NCBI GenBank assembly: GCA_031385325.1
Contig: JANNBJ010000014.1
Coordinates: 1-21,317, forward strand
From: SYFY01 sp031385325
GTDB taxonomy: Bacteria > Pseudomonadota > Gammaproteobacteria > Pseudomonadales > Azotimanducaceae
Reading direction: 5' to 3'
Length of the DNA: 21,317 bases
Shown: in pieces, positions 1 to 7,914 of the stretch
Numbering within the stretch: the stretch's first letter is position 1
Layout of the letters: every line of letters begins with the position of its first letter
Notes under the pieces: generated by a model
The model's database searches: none
Seen by the model: the letters and a program-made list of their open reading frames with translations, nothing else
What the model was told of the DNA's origin: nothing
Translations under genes and position numbers: made by a program

Positions 1-1
1 G

Positions 2-385
2 ATGGCGCTCGGTGCAGAAGGGATTGCGATGGGCACACGCTTCGTTGCCTCGACGGAAAGTCCCGTTCATGCCAACTACAAGCAGGCCATTGTCGATGCG
101 GGTGTGGATGGCACGATCATGATCGCACGGCCACCTCGGGCCAAGATGCGCACACTTCGGACCAGGGCGGCCATCGAACTCGCGGAAACTGGTCAGGCCA
201 GACTGGGCAGCGTGATCGATGCGTTATATATCGGCGGTGATGTTGACAACACTGCCGGGTCTGCCGGTCAGGGTTCCGCGTTGATTCATGCTGTAAAACC
301 CGTGGCCGAGATCATTGAAGACACCATGCAGGGCTTCTGGCGTGAAATCGACCGGCTCGCAGCACTGCGCGGGACCCGCAGGTGA
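2..385 (+). CDS. Nitronate monooxygenase (2-nitropropane dioxygenase family), 3' part
   Basis: This is the C-terminal 127 residues of an FMN-dependent nitronate monooxygenase or related TIM-barrel oxidoreductase; the gene begins before the window. The opening LGAEGIAMGTRFVAS matches the family's conserved FMN-phosphate-binding strand and helix (GAdgVqmGTrF pattern). It is followed by ESPVHANYKQAIVDA, the usual ESxAHxxYK segment. Family members oxidise alkyl nitronates, though many act on other substrates as flavin oxidoreductases, so the substrate here is unknown. The tail (GSAGQGSALIHAVKPVAEIIEDTM) also follows the family, including the conserved GQ before the C-terminal helix. The gene ends at TGA 383-385 and is convergent with the SDR at 415-1227. 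Confidence 0.85.
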   Translation: MALGAEGIAMGTRFVASTESPVHANYKQAIVDAGVDGTIMIARPPRAKMRTLRTRAAIELAETGQARLGSVIDALYIGGDVDNTAGSAGQGSALIHAVKPVAEIIEDTMQGFWREIDRLAALRGTRR

Positions 386-399
386 TTTCGTTTTTTTTT
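365..399 (+). terminator. Possible rho-independent terminator after the nitronate monooxygenase
   Basis: A 5-bp stem (CTGCG 365-369 with CGCAG 377-381, 7-nt loop) overlaps the end of the gene and is followed by nine consecutive T at 391-399. The stem is short and the T run starts 9 nt after it, so it is only a plausible terminator. Confidence 0.35.
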
Positions 400-414
400 G
401 CGGGGAACTACACG

Positions 415-1227
415 CTATCGCGGTTTAGCCGCGCGCGCCTGCATTACCGGTGAAGTCCGGAAGTCGATCCATCCCGAATCGATCCCCGCGCTGTAGCCGT
501 CATCCACCGGTAGATCAACGCCGTTCATCCAGCGTGGACCAAAGAGCAGCATCTGGATCGCTTCAGCAATTTCATCCGGGATTGCCGCACGGCCAGTCTG
601 GGCGTTGGTCCAATCGCTTTGTGTCTTGCCCATCAGCGCTTCGAACTGGGGCGTCAGAGGTGTATCGATGCCGCCCGGGCTGACGCAGTTGATTCGCGTT
701 GATCGACCGGCATGCCGTTGCGCCTCCTGCAGCGTGAAGGCCGTGACACAGCGTTTGGAAAACGTATAGGGATCTCGAGCAAAGCCTTCGCGATTGGATT
801 CACACCACGCCAGGCCCTCTGCCATTGTGGGCGTCGCCAGCAGTGGCTGGATCCGATCCAGGCGTCCCTTCCAGTCGCGACCGGCAATGGACGAGACGCT
901 GACGATACTGCCTTGCTCGGTGAGTCGATTTGTCAGTTCCTGCGTCAGCAGGCGCAAGCCGAGAAAATTCACAGCGACTACCCTGGCTGGATCGCTTGCG
1001 CGGGCGATGCCGGCCACGTTCACCAATCCATCGACGGCATCCGGAATCGAGGCAAGCGCAGTGGTGATCGAAGACTCGACCGCGAGATCACAGTGGACGA
1101 ATGCACCGACGGCAGATGGTGGGGCATTCACGTCTAGATTGATTACCTGGTGGCCGGCGCCGACAAGCCGGCGCACCAATGCATGGCCGACGCCCGAAGA
1201 GCCGCCGGTGATGACCAGTGTTTTCAT
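415..1227 (-). CDS. SDR oxidoreductase, 3-alpha-hydroxysteroid dehydrogenase/carbonyl reductase-like
   Basis: This 270-residue NAD(P)-dependent short-chain dehydrogenase/reductase starts with the Rossmann motif TGGSSGVG (residues 7-14), has NVAG at 70-73, catalytic Ser113 in SVSSIAG, and YTFSK with Tyr154 and Lys158. About 40 residues separate the Ser and Tyr strands. That insertion, and the near-identical spacing of the catalytic residues, match Comamonas 3-alpha-HSD/carbonyl reductase (Ser114, Tyr155, Lys159). Steroid or other bulky alcohol/ketone chemistry is therefore likely, but the substrate is not proven. ATG at 1227 is preceded by GAGGTCAGG as ribosome-binding site. The gene is divergent from the TonB receptor, which suggests joint control of uptake and oxidation. 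Confidence 0.85.
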   Translation of the reverse strand: MKTLVITGGSSGVGHALVRRLVGAGHQVINLDVNAPPSAVGAFVHCDLAVESSITTALASIPDAVDGLVNVAGIARASDPARVVAVNFLGLRLLTQELTNRLTEQGSIVSVSSIAGRDWKGRLDRIQPLLATPTMAEGLAWCESNREGFARDPYTFSKRCVTAFTLQEAQRHAGRSTRINCVSPGGIDTPLTPQFEALMGKTQSDWTNAQTGRAAIPDEIAEAIQMLLFGPRWMNGVDLPVDDGYSAGIDSGWIDFRTSPVMQARAAKPR

Positions 1228-1469
1228 TGATACCTGACCTCATGGATGTGGATCGCTTTCGTGAATTCTCGCACGCAAGCGTGATGCGTCCGAAGCCTGG
1301 CGACCAAGGAAAAAACCTTTGCTCGGCCGAGGCAAAGGCGTATAAACGGGCTCGGCGGTTGTTTTCCTGGGGAGGGAGAGCAGTCGTATTGCGAGGACGT
1401 TGGTGGTCTCGCACCGCTGAAGTATCCCCCTTGATCGGTCATTTGAACCAGAAAACGGGTGGGCATTCC
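1228..1469. promoter_or_regulatory. Divergent control region between SDR and TonB receptor
   Basis: This 242-bp non-coding stretch separates two divergent genes. It holds a 12-nt dyad CACGC-AA-GCGTG at 1272-1283 and a longer dyad with arms CCTTTGC (1316-1322) and GCAAAGG (1332-1338) around the self-complementary core TCGGCCGA. A TATAAA hexamer at 1341-1346 directly follows the second dyad and could be the -10 box for the receptor; no good -35 is visible. A repressor or activator at the long dyad would sit over the -35/spacer region. Promoter positions are inferred. Confidence 0.45.
1316..1338. repeat. Operator-like inverted repeat, 7-bp arms
   Basis: Perfect 7-bp arms CCTTTGC and GCAAAGG flank the palindromic core TCGGCCGA plus one G. 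The element lies between divergent genes and directly upstream of a TATAAA hexamer, as a transcription-factor operator would. No regulator gene is present in the window to pair with it. Confidence 0.5.
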
Positions 1470-4226
1470 ATGGGCAAGCACTACGGTTTCGTGCACTTAT
1501 TTCCTTTTCTTTCTCTGTTCAGAAACAGCCGTCTGCTGGTCGGGTGGCTCGCGCTGGTGACCTCGATCGGATTGCCGGCGGCGGGGTACGCAGCCGACAG
1601 CGCGCCCAAGGCCAGCACTGCGCTTGAAGAAATCATCGTCACGGCCACACGACGCGAGTCGAGTGCCCAGGACGTTTCCGTACCCGTGACTGCAGTGTCC
1701 GGTGAAGCGCTGGAGCGCACCTTCGCGCAGGACCTGCGGGATCTGACAGCCGCCTCGCCAAACGTTCAACTCGAACCGGTGGGTATCTTCCAGAACGCAA
1801 CATCCTTCTTCATACGGGGACAGGGGACGGGCGATATCGAATCCGCATCGGATTCGAAGGTCACGGTCTTCGTCGATGACGTCGTGCAGGCACGTGTATC
1901 TACCGCGCTCGCCGATTTCGTGGATATCAGCCTCGTCGAAATCCTGCGCGGACCGCAAGGTACGTTATTTGGCCGCAATACCATCGCCGGTGCCGTGCAG
2001 GTGCGGCACAACGCGCCGGAAATGGATGCCTGGGGCGCTTCGGTGTCTGCCCAGGTAGGCGATTTCGGACGCCAGGACGTGAAGCTCATCGGCAACATGC
2101 CGATCAACGACATGATGGCTGCGCGACTGGCGGTCAAAAGCACGAAGCATGATGGCTATTGGCACAACGAGGTCGTCGACAAGGATCGGGGTGCGACCGA
2201 ACGAATCACCCTTTTGCCAAGCCTGCGCGTCCAGCCCAACGACAGCCTCGATATCGTCCTGCGCGGCGAATACAACAAGACGCGCGATGACACCTACCCG
2301 AGCCAGTCGCATCACTATTGCCGCAACAATCCCCGGAACCTGTTTCTTGGTGGACCGGTGGACAATGATGTCGTGGTTACGGCGCAGACGCTCTTCAACC
2401 TCATCGTGCTGGGCCAGAACCCGATTCTTGCGGCAGACAATGCCGCCAAGATCTGTGGGAAACCGTTCGGAAAAGGGTCGGTCTCTGATGAATTCAAGGC
2501 CCCTGATGGGGAAGATCGCGGGCAGGGCTCCAATCTCGAGATGTGGGGACTCACTGCCCAGGTGACACAGGACATCGGTGACATCGGGTCACTGACCTAC
2601 GTCGGGAACTACCGCGAGGTGGCGGAAGACATCATTTTCGGGATCGACGCTGCAACGGTCGATCTCTTCGCCGGTCGACGGATTCAGGACCACTCGCAGA
2701 TGTCCCATGAAATCCGATTTGCGTCTGACTTCTCGGAAAAATTCGATTTCGTGGCCGGTGCCTACTACTTCGAGCAGGAATACGCGATGAAGCAATCGTC
2801 ATTCGGTCTCCTGTTTGCACCTAACATCGTCCTCGGACCTGGACTTGGATTGCCGTTCAACGACCCGGTTTCGCGTGGGGTGGCTGGTTTCAGCAACCAG
2901 AAGAACGATGCATGGGCTCTGTTTACCCAGGCTAACTGGCATCCGTTAGAAGATCTGACACTCACTGTCGGGGGGCGCTATACCTCCGAGACCAAGGACT
3001 TCCTGCATTGTCCTGTCGGAGCGGGGGACCCGTCGAAGTCCGTGGACGGCAAGACCAAGGGGTGTCTCAATGTCCCTGCCTACGCAGTGGATTTTACAAA
3101 ACCGCCTTTGCCGGGTACGCCGACGCCGCTGTTCCAGCTCCAGCCGCTGATAGGACGGGATTCGAGTGGTGGCGTCAACGGCGGTTGTCGTCCTGTGGTT
3201 GACCCGACGACAGGCAGGCAGATCCTTTGCAACAACCGTCTCGGCGACAAGGAAACATGGACCGACTTTACGCCGATGGCCGGTGTGACCTATCGGTTCA
3301 CCGACGACATCATGGCGTATTTCACCTATACCAAAGGCTTCACTGCAGGTGGCTTCAATGGTCGCGGTGGCTCGGTGTCGACCATCGGACCCTTCGAGCC
3401 CGAGAAGGCAACCAACTTCGAACTGGGCATGAAGTCCGAGTGGTTCGATCGACGACTGCGCGCCAACATCACGGCTTTCGACAGCAAGGTCAAAAACTTC
3501 CAGACCGCATTCATCCGGCCCGCCCCTGGAGGCGGCGGTCAGGAGACGGTTCAATCGAATCTGGGTGCGCTGAAAACAAAGGGTGTCGAATTCGAACTCA
3601 GCGCCGTGCCGACAGAAGGTCTGACGACGTGGTTCAACACCTCATACCTGAAAACCACGCGCCAGGGATTCTGTACTGACCCGGATGGTCCGAGTGGTAC
3701 CGATCCGAACAATCCTCCGACCCAAGGTGGTCCTACCTCCCAAGGTCTGCCCGTCTGCGGTACGCCAGAGCGAATCAATGACGCGATCGGAAACTTTGTT
3801 GGGTGGCTGGTACCCAATGATCTGAATAATCTCAATCCAACTGGCCGATCTCCCAAGTGGACGTACTCGGCGGGATTCGCCTATGAGTTTCCGTGGAAAG
3901 ATTTTGGCTCATTCACCATCAATGGTGACTGGCTGCATTCGGGCAAACAGACCATCGCCGGATCTCGTGTGAGCGAACTGCCTGGCGTACCACAGTTCAA
4001 CGGCGAGTTCCTCAGCCACTTCCGGAGTGCCTCGGATATCTTCAACGCGAGTTTGATCTGGCGATCCCCGGAAACCCGATATGAGGGCTCCTTCTTCGTC
4101 AAGAACCTGACAAATGAGTTGTATTTGCAGTCCGTGACGAACGTTGGTGGCTTGTTGGAATTCCGGACCCCGAACCAGCGTCGGAACTGGGGCCTGGAAT
4201 TCCGGGTCAATCTGGGCGAAATCTGA
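1470..4226 (+). CDS. TonB-dependent outer-membrane receptor (first)
   Basis: A 918-residue TonB-dependent receptor. Residues 1-42 form a long signal peptide (hydrophobic core about 22-39, cleavage near GYAA/DS). The TonB-box-like EEIIVTATR is at 53-61, the plug domain follows, with LRGPQGTLFGRN at about 159-170, and the rest is a 22-strand-type barrel including FEPEKATNFELGMKSEW. Such receptors import large or hydrophobic ligands using the proton motive force via TonB-ExbBD; in this context a steroid- or terpenoid-like ligand is inferred. Four cysteine pairs fall in predicted extracellular loops. The frame is open back to a GTG at 1218, but that extension is antisense to the SDR and precedes the signal peptide, so ATG 1470 is chosen. 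The barrel ends in FRVNLGEI rather than the usual terminal aromatic residue. Confidence 0.92.
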   Translation: MGKHYGFVHLFPFLSLFRNSRLLVGWLALVTSIGLPAAGYAADSAPKASTALEEIIVTATRRESSAQDVSVPVTAVSGEALERTFAQDLRDLTAASPNVQLEPVGIFQNATSFFIRGQGTGDIESASDSKVTVFVDDVVQARVSTALADFVDISLVEILRGPQGTLFGRNTIAGAVQVRHNAPEMDAWGASVSAQVGDFGRQDVKLIGNMPINDMMAARLAVKSTKHDGYWHNEVVDKDRGATERITLLPSLRVQPNDSLDIVLRGEYNKTRDDTYPSQSHHYCRNNPRNLFLGGPVDNDVVVTAQTLFNLIVLGQNPILAADNAAKICGKPFGKGSVSDEFKAPDGEDRGQGSNLEMWGLTAQVTQDIGDIGSLTYVGNYREVAEDIIFGIDAATVDLFAGRRIQDHSQMSHEIRFASDFSEKFDFVAGAYYFEQEYAMKQSSFGLLFAPNIVLGPGLGLPFNDPVSRGVAGFSNQKNDAWALFTQANWHPLEDLTLTVGGRYTSETKDFLHCPVGAGDPSKSVDGKTKGCLNVPAYAVDFTKPPLPGTPTPLFQLQPLIGRDSSGGVNGGCRPVVDPTTGRQILCNNRLGDKETWTDFTPMAGVTYRFTDDIMAYFTYTKGFTAGGFNGRGGSVSTIGPFEPEKATNFELGMKSEWFDRRLRANITAFDSKVKNFQTAFIRPAPGGGGQETVQSNLGALKTKGVEFELSAVPTEGLTTWFNTSYLKTTRQGFCTDPDGPSGTDPNNPPTQGGPTSQGLPVCGTPERINDAIGNFVGWLVPNDLNNLNPTGRSPKWTYSAGFAYEFPWKDFGSFTINGDWLHSGKQTIAGSRVSELPGVPQFNGEFLSHFRSASDIFNASLIWRSPETRYEGSFFVKNLTNELYLQSVTNVGGLLEFRTPNQRRNWGLEFRVNLGEI

Positions 4227-4246
4227 CGGCCTGACCACGAACCAGC

Positions 4247-4310
4247 CACCCACTTTCTGCCAAAACTGTGTAAAGTTCGACGTAGAACACGTGATAGCAG
4301 AGAGTGGGTG
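4247..4310 (+). promoter_or_regulatory. Long hairpin sequestering the ribosome-binding region of acyl-CoA dehydrogenase 1
   Basis: CACCCACTTTCTGC (4247-4260) pairs with GCAGAGAGTGGGTG (4297-4310), giving a 14-bp RNA stem with a single U-G wobble and a 36-nt loop. The 3' arm contains the only purine-rich ribosome-binding sequence (AGAGAGTGGG) and ends two nucleotides before ATG 4313. The loop holds a smaller GTTC/GAAC dyad (4274-4287). No U tract follows, so it is not a standard terminator. Translation of readthrough mRNA from the receptor gene would be blocked unless the stem is opened; a promoter inside the loop would give an unblocked message. The pairing is seen; the regulatory role is inferred. 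Confidence 0.55.
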
Positions 4311-4312
4311 CA

Positions 4313-5512
4313 ATGGCCGATCTGGAAACATTCCGAAGCGAAACGCGGGATTGGCTCGAAGCCAATTGCCCGACTACCTGTCGAGGGAAAGGCAGCGTCC
4401 TGCCTGACATGATGTGGGGGGGACGTCGGCAGACCTTCAATCATCCCGACCACAAACTGTGGTTCGATCGTCTGGTGGAGAAGGGTTATACCGTGCCTAC
4501 CTGGGCGGTAGCCTACGGTGGCGCAGGCCTCCTTGCGGAACAGAACAAAGTGCTGCAGGAGGAGATGGCAAAGATCGGGACACGATCGATGCTCTTCAAT
4601 TTCGGCATCGCCATGCTGGCGCCGGCGCTGATGGAATTTGCCACCGAACCGCAGAAAGAACTGCATCTCAAGCGCATCGCACAAGGTGAGATTCGCTGGT
4701 GTCAGGGTTACAGCGAACCCGGCGCCGGTTCGGATCTCGCCAGTCTGCGTACACGCGCAGTGCGCGAAGGGGATGACTATGTCGTCAACGGCCAGAAAAT
4801 CTGGACGTCGGACGCAAACGTGTCTGACTGGATTTTCTGCCTGGTGCGTACCGATCCGACCGCGCCCAAACACCAGGGCATCAGCTTTCTCCTGTTTGAC
4901 ATGGAATCACCCGGCGTATCGACGTCGCCAATCGAGTTGATCAGTGGGGGTTCGCCGTTCTGCCAGACCTTCTTCGACAATGTTCGTGTGCCGGCTGCAC
5001 AACTGATTCACCAGGAAAACAAAGGCTGGGACGTCGCCAAGAAGTTGTTGCTTCATGAACGCACCATGCTGGCTGATGGTGGCCGGGGCAGTTCCAGCGG
5101 TCCGGTACGAAAGTCATTGCTGCAGGTGGCGCGAGATGTCCTGCAAGCGCCCGAGGGACGTCTGCCGCACGCAGCGTTCCGCGAGGAAATCGTCCAGTTC
5201 GAGATGGATCGGCTGTCGTACGAAGCCACCCTCAAACGCACGATGGACGGCGTCAAAGCCGGGCGGGGCATGGGTCCGGAAGGCTCCATGTTCAAACTCT
5301 ATCTGTCCGAGATGAACCAGCGTGGTTCCGATCTGCGCCAGCGGATGGCAGGCCACGAAAGCCTGGTCTGGTCAGGTGAAGATTGTCCCGCCGACGAACG
5401 GCAAATCACCCGAGAATGGCTGTATGGCAAGGCGTCAACGATCCTTGGCGGAACTTCCGAAATCCAACTCAACATCATTTCCAAGCGAGTGCTTGGTTTG
5501 CCAGGCGATTGA
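4313..5512 (+). CDS. Acyl-CoA dehydrogenase, catalytic-type subunit
   Basis: A 399-residue flavin acyl-CoA dehydrogenase that introduces an alpha,beta double bond into an acyl-CoA. GYSEPGAGSDLASL at 132-145 is the FAD/substrate signature of the middle domain, and ILGGTSEIQLNIISKRVLG at 377-395 the C-terminal signature. The usual MCAD-type Glu (YEGT) is replaced by LGGT. Instead Glu249 in LLLHERTM falls where isovaleryl-CoA dehydrogenase (LDLER) and long-chain enzymes keep their catalytic Glu on helix G. ATG 4313 is favoured over GTG 4304, which lies inside the purine-rich leader. The second dehydrogenase starts 12 bp downstream and the stop TGA overlaps its ribosome-binding site, so the two are probably made together as a heteromeric enzyme. 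Confidence 0.92.
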   Translation: MADLETFRSETRDWLEANCPTTCRGKGSVLPDMMWGGRRQTFNHPDHKLWFDRLVEKGYTVPTWAVAYGGAGLLAEQNKVLQEEMAKIGTRSMLFNFGIAMLAPALMEFATEPQKELHLKRIAQGEIRWCQGYSEPGAGSDLASLRTRAVREGDDYVVNGQKIWTSDANVSDWIFCLVRTDPTAPKHQGISFLLFDMESPGVSTSPIELISGGSPFCQTFFDNVRVPAAQLIHQENKGWDVAKKLLLHERTMLADGGRGSSSGPVRKSLLQVARDVLQAPEGRLPHAAFREEIVQFEMDRLSYEATLKRTMDGVKAGRGMGPEGSMFKLYLSEMNQRGSDLRQRMAGHESLVWSGEDCPADERQITREWLYGKASTILGGTSEIQLNIISKRVLGLPGD

Positions 5513-5524
5513 GGAGCCCGCGTC

Positions 5525-6661
5525 ATGTCATTGATTCTGAATGAAGAACAGGTCCAACTTCAGGACAGCGCGAAGAGCTTTGTCGGTGATAACTGGACGG
5601 TCGGCGAACTGCGCAAGATGCGTACGGATACGGGCAAGGGTTACTCGGAAACACTGTGGGCGAAGGCAGCGGAGCTGGGTTGGCTGGCTATTCCCTTTGA
5701 CGAGGCCCATGGCGGACTTGGCCTTGGTTACGCTGAGCTGGGTATCGTCCTGGAAGAACTCGGTCGTGGTCTGGTTGTTCTGCCTATCCTGTCTTCCGTT
5801 GTGCTGGGCGGCGGTGCTATCCACTTGGGCGGTTCCGAGGACCAGAAAAAAGCCTGGCTGCCAAAAGTTGCCGATGGCTCGGCCATTCTGACACTCGCCA
5901 GTCAGGAAACCGCTCAACACGACCCATACCGCGTCACGACCACTGCGGTGAAAGATGGCGCTGGCTGGCTGTTGAACGGCCGCAAGGTCCTGGTACCGGA
6001 TGGTCATGCTGCAGACCGGATCGTCGTGGTGGCTCGAACGTCGGGCAAGATCGACGAACGCCGTGGTCTGACGCTGTTCCTGATCGATCCGAAAACGACC
6101 GGGTTCGAGGTCAAGCGTAATCTGCTGCTCGACAGTCGAACCGCGGCGAATCTGCAGCTGAAGGATGTCCGGCTGCCGGCTGACGCCGTGATCGGTACCG
6201 TCGATCTGGGCGCCGACGTACTTGATGAAGTGCTGCTTCGTGCAGCTGTGGCACTGTCGTCAGACATGGTGGGCGGCATTCAACAGACGTTTGCCATCAC
6301 GCTTGAGTACCTGCAGGTACGAGAACAGTTTGGTGCCAAGATCGGCTCGTTCCAAGGGCTGAAACATCGTGCTGCTCGCTGGTTCTGCGAGATGGAACTG
6401 TCCCGTTCGATCGTGCTCGAGGCTCTGCGGGCCATTGATGACAAGGCTGAATACCGCGCGACTCTGGCCAGCGTGTGCAAGGCCCGGGTGTCCGATACTG
6501 CGCGACTCACCGGCAAGGAAGGGGTGCAGATGCACGGTGGCATCGGCGTCACGGATGAACACGACATCGGCCTGTACATGAAACGTGGGCGGGTGTCGGA
6601 GTTGATGTTCGGTGATGCCGCTTTTCATCGGGACCGGTTTGCACAGATGAAAGGTTACTGA
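5525..6661 (+). CDS. Acyl-CoA dehydrogenase, probable non-catalytic partner subunit
   Basis: A 378-residue acyl-CoA dehydrogenase fold. REQFGAKIGSFQGLKH at 267-282 is the family's FAD-contacting C-terminal-domain motif, and MHGGIGVTDEHDIGLYMKR at 336-354 the other conserved signature. Neither catalytic-base position holds a Glu: the helix-G site reads VLLRAAVAL (236-244) and the C-terminal YEGT position reads MFGD. The middle domain also lacks the usual TEPxAGSD motif (it reads SQETAQHDPY). This fits the alpha2-beta2 dehydrogenases of mycobacterial cholesterol side-chain breakdown, in which one subunit supplies the base and the other mainly FAD contacts. The start has a strong GAGGAG site that overlaps the previous gene's stop codon. 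Confidence 0.9.
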   Translation: MSLILNEEQVQLQDSAKSFVGDNWTVGELRKMRTDTGKGYSETLWAKAAELGWLAIPFDEAHGGLGLGYAELGIVLEELGRGLVVLPILSSVVLGGGAIHLGGSEDQKKAWLPKVADGSAILTLASQETAQHDPYRVTTTAVKDGAGWLLNGRKVLVPDGHAADRIVVVARTSGKIDERRGLTLFLIDPKTTGFEVKRNLLLDSRTAANLQLKDVRLPADAVIGTVDLGADVLDEVLLRAAVALSSDMVGGIQQTFAITLEYLQVREQFGAKIGSFQGLKHRAARWFCEMELSRSIVLEALRAIDDKAEYRATLASVCKARVSDTARLTGKEGVQMHGGIGVTDEHDIGLYMKRGRVSELMFGDAAFHRDRFAQMKGY

Positions 6662-6682
6662 CACACATCGAGGACACACGAC

Positions 6683-7861
6683 ATGGCACGAGACACATTG
6701 ATCGCGATGACCCGCAAGGAAATCGACAACCTTGAGCAGGGTCGTATCGATCTCGCGCCAGGCATTATGAAGGTACCGACTCGTGCCTATTTCGATCCGG
6801 CTCGATACGCACTTGAAGTAGAAAAAATCTTCAAGCGCATGCCGCTGGCGCTGGGATTTTCCTGCGAACTACGCAACCCCGGTGATTACCGCGCCCTGAC
6901 TGTGAGCGAGGTGCCGGTGCTGATGGTGCGTGGGCAGGATGGCCTGATGCGCGCCTTTGTAAACATGTGCAGTCATCGTGGCAACTATGTGGTTGAAGAT
7001 GGCGGTGGCACGGCCAAACGGTTTCGTTGCAACTACCACGCCTGGACCTACGACACACAGGGCGCGCTCACCAATGTATTTGAAGAAAAGAATTTTGGCT
7101 GTATCGACAAGAGTGAACTCGGCCTGACACCACTGCCGTGTGCGGAACGAGCCGGGCTGGTGTGGGTCAGTCTCGATCCTGCGTCGACACTGGATATCGA
7201 TCTGTTCCTGAGTGGCTACGGTGAGATGCTTGAGCACCTGCGATTTGATGATGCCTACATGGGTGGTCGACAGGAAATCGACGGACCGAACTGGAAAGTC
7301 GCCTACGATGGTTACCGCGATTTTTACCACGTGCCAATTCTCCATCACGACACCCTCGGTCCGGAGGGTCCGTTTCAGCCGGACTACTACGTGTGGGGGC
7401 CGCATGTGCGTGTAGCCACTCCGAAAGGGCATGACCACTTCAAGGGCAGACCAGAGTCGGAGTGGACCAACGATGAGATGACGCCCGGTGTCTGGACCAT
7501 TTTCCCCAACATTTCCATTGCCGGTAGCCCGACTACGGGTTACATGGTCTCGCAGATGTTTCCGGGCAAGACGGTCAGCGAATCGCGGACCATCCAGAAT
7601 TTTCTGCGTTATGGCGATCCTGCCGAGAAAAATCAGACCGAACTCGATCAGTTCATGGGATTCATGCGCCATGTGGTCGAGGATGAGGATTACGGCACTG
7701 GCAAGAAAGTGCAGACTGCACTAGCGACGGGTGCCAAGGAGTACTCTCTGTTCGGACGCAACGAAGGTGGCGGTCAGCTGTTCCACAAGTGGGTCGACGC
7801 ACTCGTGGAAACGAGCGACGCGGAACTGCCGGCGCTGTTTGTCAAAGGCGTCACCCTGTAG
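6683..7861 (+). CDS. Rieske non-heme iron oxygenase, oxygenase component (first)
   Basis: A 392-residue Rieske oxygenase alpha subunit. The [2Fe-2S] ligands are Cys96 and His98 (CSHRG) with Cys116 and His119 (CNYH). The mononuclear iron site follows the D-x3-D-x2-H-x4-H pattern: Asp209, Asp213 (electron bridge), His216, His221; the third ligand is expected in the acidic stretch EDED at 333-336. Such enzymes use O2 and electrons from a separate reductase to hydroxylate rings or demethylate substrates; no reductase or ferredoxin gene lies in the window. Between them, the Rieske and catalytic domains are of normal length. ATG 6683 follows GAGG, 21 bp after the upstream dehydrogenase, in the same operon. 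Substrate unknown. Confidence 0.92.
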   Translation: MARDTLIAMTRKEIDNLEQGRIDLAPGIMKVPTRAYFDPARYALEVEKIFKRMPLALGFSCELRNPGDYRALTVSEVPVLMVRGQDGLMRAFVNMCSHRGNYVVEDGGGTAKRFRCNYHAWTYDTQGALTNVFEEKNFGCIDKSELGLTPLPCAERAGLVWVSLDPASTLDIDLFLSGYGEMLEHLRFDDAYMGGRQEIDGPNWKVAYDGYRDFYHVPILHHDTLGPEGPFQPDYYVWGPHVRVATPKGHDHFKGRPESEWTNDEMTPGVWTIFPNISIAGSPTTGYMVSQMFPGKTVSESRTIQNFLRYGDPAEKNQTELDQFMGFMRHVVEDEDYGTGKKVQTALATGAKEYSLFGRNEGGGQLFHKWVDALVETSDAELPALFVKGVTL

Positions 7862-7914
7862 AACGAATTTCAACATTGTCCATCGGACACGACAACCCAG
7901 CGGAGGATTCAGCC

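Noticed and set aside
1218..1469. Longer N-terminus of TonB receptor 1 from GTG 1218
   Set aside because: The extra 84 residues are basic and unstructured, overlap the start of the divergent SDR, and would bury the signal peptide. ATG 1470 directly begins a normal signal peptide.
3881..4873. 330-residue open frame on the - strand
   Set aside because: It lies antisense across the receptor end and the first acyl-CoA dehydrogenase, both solid genes; its translation is Arg/Cys/His rich with no domain.
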